From positions 11,157,823 to 11,221,822 of the forward strand of contig OZ018408.1 in the NCBI GenBank assembly GCA_963969595.1: a stretch of DNA of 64,000 bases. Direction: 5' to 3'. Made by a program: the position numbers and the translations under genes. Numbering within the stretch: the stretch's first letter is position 1; each line of letters begins with the position of its first letter. Below the pieces are notes generated by a model that saw only the letters and a list, made by a program, of their open reading frames with translations, did not search any database and was not told the origin of the DNA. Origin of the DNA: Neckera pumila. Its lineage: Eukaryota > Streptophyta > Bryopsida > Hypnales > Neckeraceae. Of this stretch, positions 60,553 to 64,000 are shown piece by piece.

Positions 60553-62177
60553 GGTTTATTACGTACCCAACACTACAGTACTGATGCCATTCCATTTCTC
60601 ATAACCAGGGTCAAGTCAGCAGCGGAACTGAACGAAACTCTTGACGACGGGACAGGCAGCAAAAGCATCCGCGTACGCCCTTTAATTTCCGCAGCGTGTT
60701 TCACGCCGTCAGCTGCAAGTTGCCAAGGAAAGCTCCAAACACATCAATAAGCATTGAGGTTGGGCGCTGTCAAGTAATTGGAAGAGAGCATCTGACACAA
60801 AGGGCAGTCTGGTACCCAAATTATTTCATTCTATAAGGAAAGACACTCTAAACTCATGGGACCTCCGTCTCCTCTCTCCCGTCCCTTCTCTGCACTCAGG
60901 TGGACAGAGGAAAATAATTTCCAAAGGGAGACTGACTGAATGACTGACCTTCCACAATTTAAGTACTTCCTCTAATGATACATACCAGAATACATGCTAC
61001 GAGGATTCAAGACGCGGAAGGACGTGTACAAAATGTAAATACTTACGTACGTCTTGTAACCACAAAGACTCAGAGACTCTACCATTTAGCGTTACAGGCG
61101 CAGCTACCGTATAGTACCGTGTCACCACAGAAGACCTGCTGACTGTAGTAGTGGTAGTATCAAGGAATAATGTACAGCGCGCAGAAGTTCCATAAAGTTT
61201 GCGAATAAGTTAATAGCGTGGTCAGAATGTCGGCCTGTAATCAAGGGTTGTGTCTGAGCATGGGGATCTTCAAATACAGCAAATGGGAAATTCAGATTTC
61301 AGGAAATATAGGTGTCTGATGAGACCAGAATATTATAGTTTATACGGCATTACAGTTAGGCATGTCCTCCTGGCTCGCCCTTTATGTTTACATGGGGTGA
61401 ACTCACTTAATAAGCAGTGCAGTGTCGACGAGATCTCTGTTACACCACCAATCCCTGCAAAGGACACTGGCTGGTGGTGGTTACCAATACATAATTGCAG
61501 AGATACTATGACTTCATCAGGCAGCCCTGATGAAGCTCCCCCACCGTCTCTCTGCCGGGCCCTGGCAATCTGGTCCCGTATTTTTTTGCAGAAGAAACTT
61601 CTCCTTCTGCAATTACAGTAAGGTATGCAGGGTTGGTGGGGTATTTTTTTTCTACATGTGCAAATCCATCCATTGGATTGCAAGTCCACAGAAATATCAC
61701 GGTGTCACTTCTGAAACACAATATGGTCGATTTACAGCTTGCCCCAATTGCAAGCTGCCCCCTTTCCAAGGTACCCTCCTCTGCTTTTGTTGAAGGTTCA
61801 TATGCGGACAGCGAAGCAGCAATAGTGACCCCCCCCCCCCCCCCCCCCCAAATAATGACGGACTCCACCCTAGCAATCATCTTCCCTCTGTGATGAACAT
61901 ACATGGAGTTTGATCACTTTGATGCAGAATTGCAGAGATATATCAATGTATCAACGCTGTGTACGGAAAGGAAGGTTTCCTCGATAATGATGAACTCATT
62001 GCAATCCACACTTTGATTTTACTCGAGGGCCAAGTGGGATGGGGTGGGGGGAAAAGATTTTCTGAGGCGGGCAGTTCACCTACAGATAGTGAGGTATATT
62101 TAATTATAACTAAAGCCGGTTCTACTCCAAGTATAAGGTCTAAATCAGGTCCAATACAGCAGTACTACGAGTATCTG
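60553..62177. other. Intergenic region before CESA 2
   Basis: No gene could be supported. Composition becomes more balanced from 60,600. A run of 21 C residues occupies 61829-61849. Confidence 0.45.
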
Positions 62178-63165
62178 ATAATGACGGTGATGCAGCTAGC
62201 TGTGAATGCGGTGGTGCAATGGAGCGTGGCAGACTCACTGAAGGCGAATGATGAAGCGCAAGAGGTCAAGCTTAATGAAAGCGAGCTTCAGTTGCAGCAC
62301 TACGTTCTTAGCTCGTAACTTACCTTAAATTCAGGGCTGCGGGTTTGGGGAAAAAGCAAAAAGCGCAGGGAAGGCAGAGAGAGGAACCTGGGCAGTCGAT
62401 CAGAACTTACAGGGGAATGGGGGGCTATGGCTGCAGCAGCAATAAGGCCTACTCGTTGCATAATGGAGTCTGAGGCAGGCCGAGCGGTAGTTAGGCTTGA
62501 AACCCCCCTTCGTTAGAGTCTGCCTTTTACTGAATGATTGGTGTTGCTCTGCCAGCTCCTCCTCTAGTCCACCGTCCCAAGCAGCTGCTGGGGCCCGGGG
62601 CTGAAAACCGCAGCAAATTTACTAGACAAGCATCCCAGGCTCCCAAGCTTGCAGCCCTCTTTGACAAGCTGCAGCGGGAATATTGGCGCTCTCTCCCTCT
62701 GAGAGAGAGACAACCGAATCATTCTGCTGCAGCTTAGCTGCATTCAAAGATCGACCGCCCTGGGCAGCCTTCGCTAGCTTGTAGCTATGGAGCGTGGTTT
62801 CAAGGGAGCTTGAAGGCGGCGCCTTGGAAGGATTGTCAAAGCAAGCAGTGAATGTTAGGGAGCTACGTGCTTGCAGTGGCGGTAACGAAGCTTCTCGAGT
62901 GAGCTTGAATCTGGACATGGAGCAGGAGCTTACAGGAAGTGGCTATGGTGGTATATGTACTTCGTTAGTTGACCTCTGAGGAGCTGGAGGCCGAGAGGGC
63001 GCTTGAATCTTAAGTGGTAACGTACGTAGTGAGCGAGGTGCATGGCGATTTCGAAGCTGCGGAGCCAAGGTGGAGTGTGTGGTGGGGCACTTAGAAATTA
63101 ATTAATACATAGATAGCTTGGGTGCCATCGGGAGCTGCTTGCCTTTGGAGCTGCACGTGAGAGCA
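62178..63165 (+). promoter_or_regulatory. 5' region of CESA gene 2, conserved with CESA gene 1
   Basis: It carries the same ordered blocks as the 42.13-42.98 kb region, for example AATGACGGTGATGCAG, TTTACTGAATGATTGG, GCTCTGCCAGCTCC and TTTGACAAGCTGCAGCGGGA. Conservation in non-coding DNA between tandem copies suggests shared regulation or a fairly recent duplication. Confidence 0.75.
62787..62813 (+). CDS. Upstream ORF in the CESA 2 leader (8 codons)
   Basis: It encodes MERGFKGA, in the position of the MERGWEGA upstream ORF of CESA 1. Translation is unproven. Confidence 0.35.
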   Translation: MERGFKGA

Positions 63166-64000
63166 ATGGAGGCGAATGCGGGCCTGGTGGCCGGATCCCA
63201 CAAAAGGAACGAGCTCGTCGTCATTCCTGCTGATGGGGTAATGATCCATCTATAACGCCCGGACTCTTTGCATTCCCCAGTTTACATTTTCTAAGCTTTA
63301 ACCAGATCGAATATTCCCCACAGCGCTTCAAACGTGAGGAAATCTGGATCGATTTCTAAGCCAGGCAGACGTTTTTCTATGGAGTCGGTACTGCAGTGGT
63401 TTTGGCCATGGCGAGGCAAAGACTTGTCACGTCACGTCTGGATTTGTAGGCTACTGTTTTTGTGTTGCAAATCGAAGTACTTTTCCCTTCGTTTTCCCTT
63501 CCGCGCTTTCTGCACCTTGGTGTCCTTAGCAATTTAGTATAGATCGTGTTTTCTTAAAGTGGTCTGACCTAACTTGAAGACTTGTATCCTCCAATGATCT
63601 ACCTCGCAACTTTTCGCAAAAAAGCATCAATGACCTTGTTTGCAGAACACAGTAGGAAGTTGTGTACGTGTAGACGATGGTCCATGACTGGTGGGTCTGT
63701 GACATCGATCTGTTAGGGAAAGGTGACCACTACGAGCTTGTGGTGGAAGAAGAATCGACTGTGGTTTAATTGACGTGTTCTGTGTTCTTGTGTGTAGCCT
63801 GTTAAGCCGCTGAGCAATGTGAATAGCCACATATGCCAAATTTGTGGAGATGATGTGGGCGTGACCCCGGAAGGCGAGCTGTTTGCGGCGTGTCACGAGT
63901 GTGCGTTTCCAGTGTGCCGCCCTTGCTACGAGTATGAACGGAAGGATGGCACACAGGCCTGTCCTCAGTGCCGGACCCGTTACAGTCGCCACAAAGGTTG
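63166..64000 (+). CDS. CESA: Cellulose synthase catalytic subunit (CESA), second copy, 5' end only
   Basis: Coding exons 63166-63237 and 63798-63996 are visible; a GT donor follows at 63997 and the gene runs off the window. The first exon gives [20 protein letters not shown], the second the RING-type zinc finger (CQICGDDVG ... [20 protein letters not shown] ... CPQCRTRY) with all eight Cys. Intron positions and phases match CESA 1, though exon 1 is three codons shorter. Same orientation and shared 5' sequence show a tandem duplication. Nothing can be said about the catalytic domain from this window. Confidence 0.93.

Noticed and set aside
61829..61849. A run of 21 C residues.
   Set aside because: It is a simple homopolymer and its length may be a sequencing artefact; no structure or function is evident.

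Overview
This window looks like nuclear DNA from a land plant. The evidence is two cellulose synthase (CESA) genes with the plant-type RING finger, GT-AG introns throughout, a degenerate TTTAGGG-type telomeric tract inside an intron, and AT-rich intergenic DNA full of small inverted-repeat elements. A bryophyte or another seed-free plant seems likely, because the CESA gene has few, compact introns and a transposase and a ParB/methyltransferase-like gene are present. That placement is an inference and was not tested. Gene exons are visibly richer in G+C than the rest.

Layout. (1) 0.4-3.2 kb: an intact 11-exon gene for an extended short-chain dehydrogenase, similar to D-erythronate dehydrogenase. 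(2) 4.7-6.8 kb: small inverted-repeat elements and a GATGAAA minisatellite. (3) 7.2-7.7 kb: the last exon of an unrecognised acidic protein. (4) 8.1-17.3 kb: the most unusual part. A multi-exon minus-strand gene reads as a fusion of a ParB-like nucleotide-binding domain with a beta-class (N4-cytosine/N6-adenine type) DNA methyltransferase, interrupted by two in-frame stops. Around it and in its introns lie 16 copies of a palindrome of the form CTCGGNNCCGAG. Nine of these are spaced exactly 170 bp apart in a tandem array on the 5' side of the gene. (5) 18.8-22.9 kb: a decayed MULE-like transposase gene with a GCM/WRKY-like zinc finger, a DDE core and a SWIM zinc finger. (6) 23-42 kb: gene-poor DNA packed with a family of 0.5-0.94 kb elements that sit between TTAA sites and have CCCCTAAAGGACC inverted termini. 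They look like non-autonomous piggyBac-type elements; some are nested and some lie end to end. (7) 42-48 kb: a complete CESA gene (7 coding exons, 1,098 aa). (8) 48-62 kb: more mobile-element remnants, including a G-rich perfect foldback. (9) 62.2-64 kb: the 5' region and first two coding exons of a second CESA gene in tandem. It shares its upstream region and a short upstream ORF with the first.

The two CESA genes are a tandem duplicate pair in the same orientation about 20 kb apart, and their products probably act in the same plasma-membrane cellulose synthase complex. The ParB/methyltransferase gene and the palindromes may together be one mobile or selfish unit. That is a hypothesis from co-location, not something the sequence proves. 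Exon limits come from reading frame, GT-AG sites and protein sense, without transcripts.
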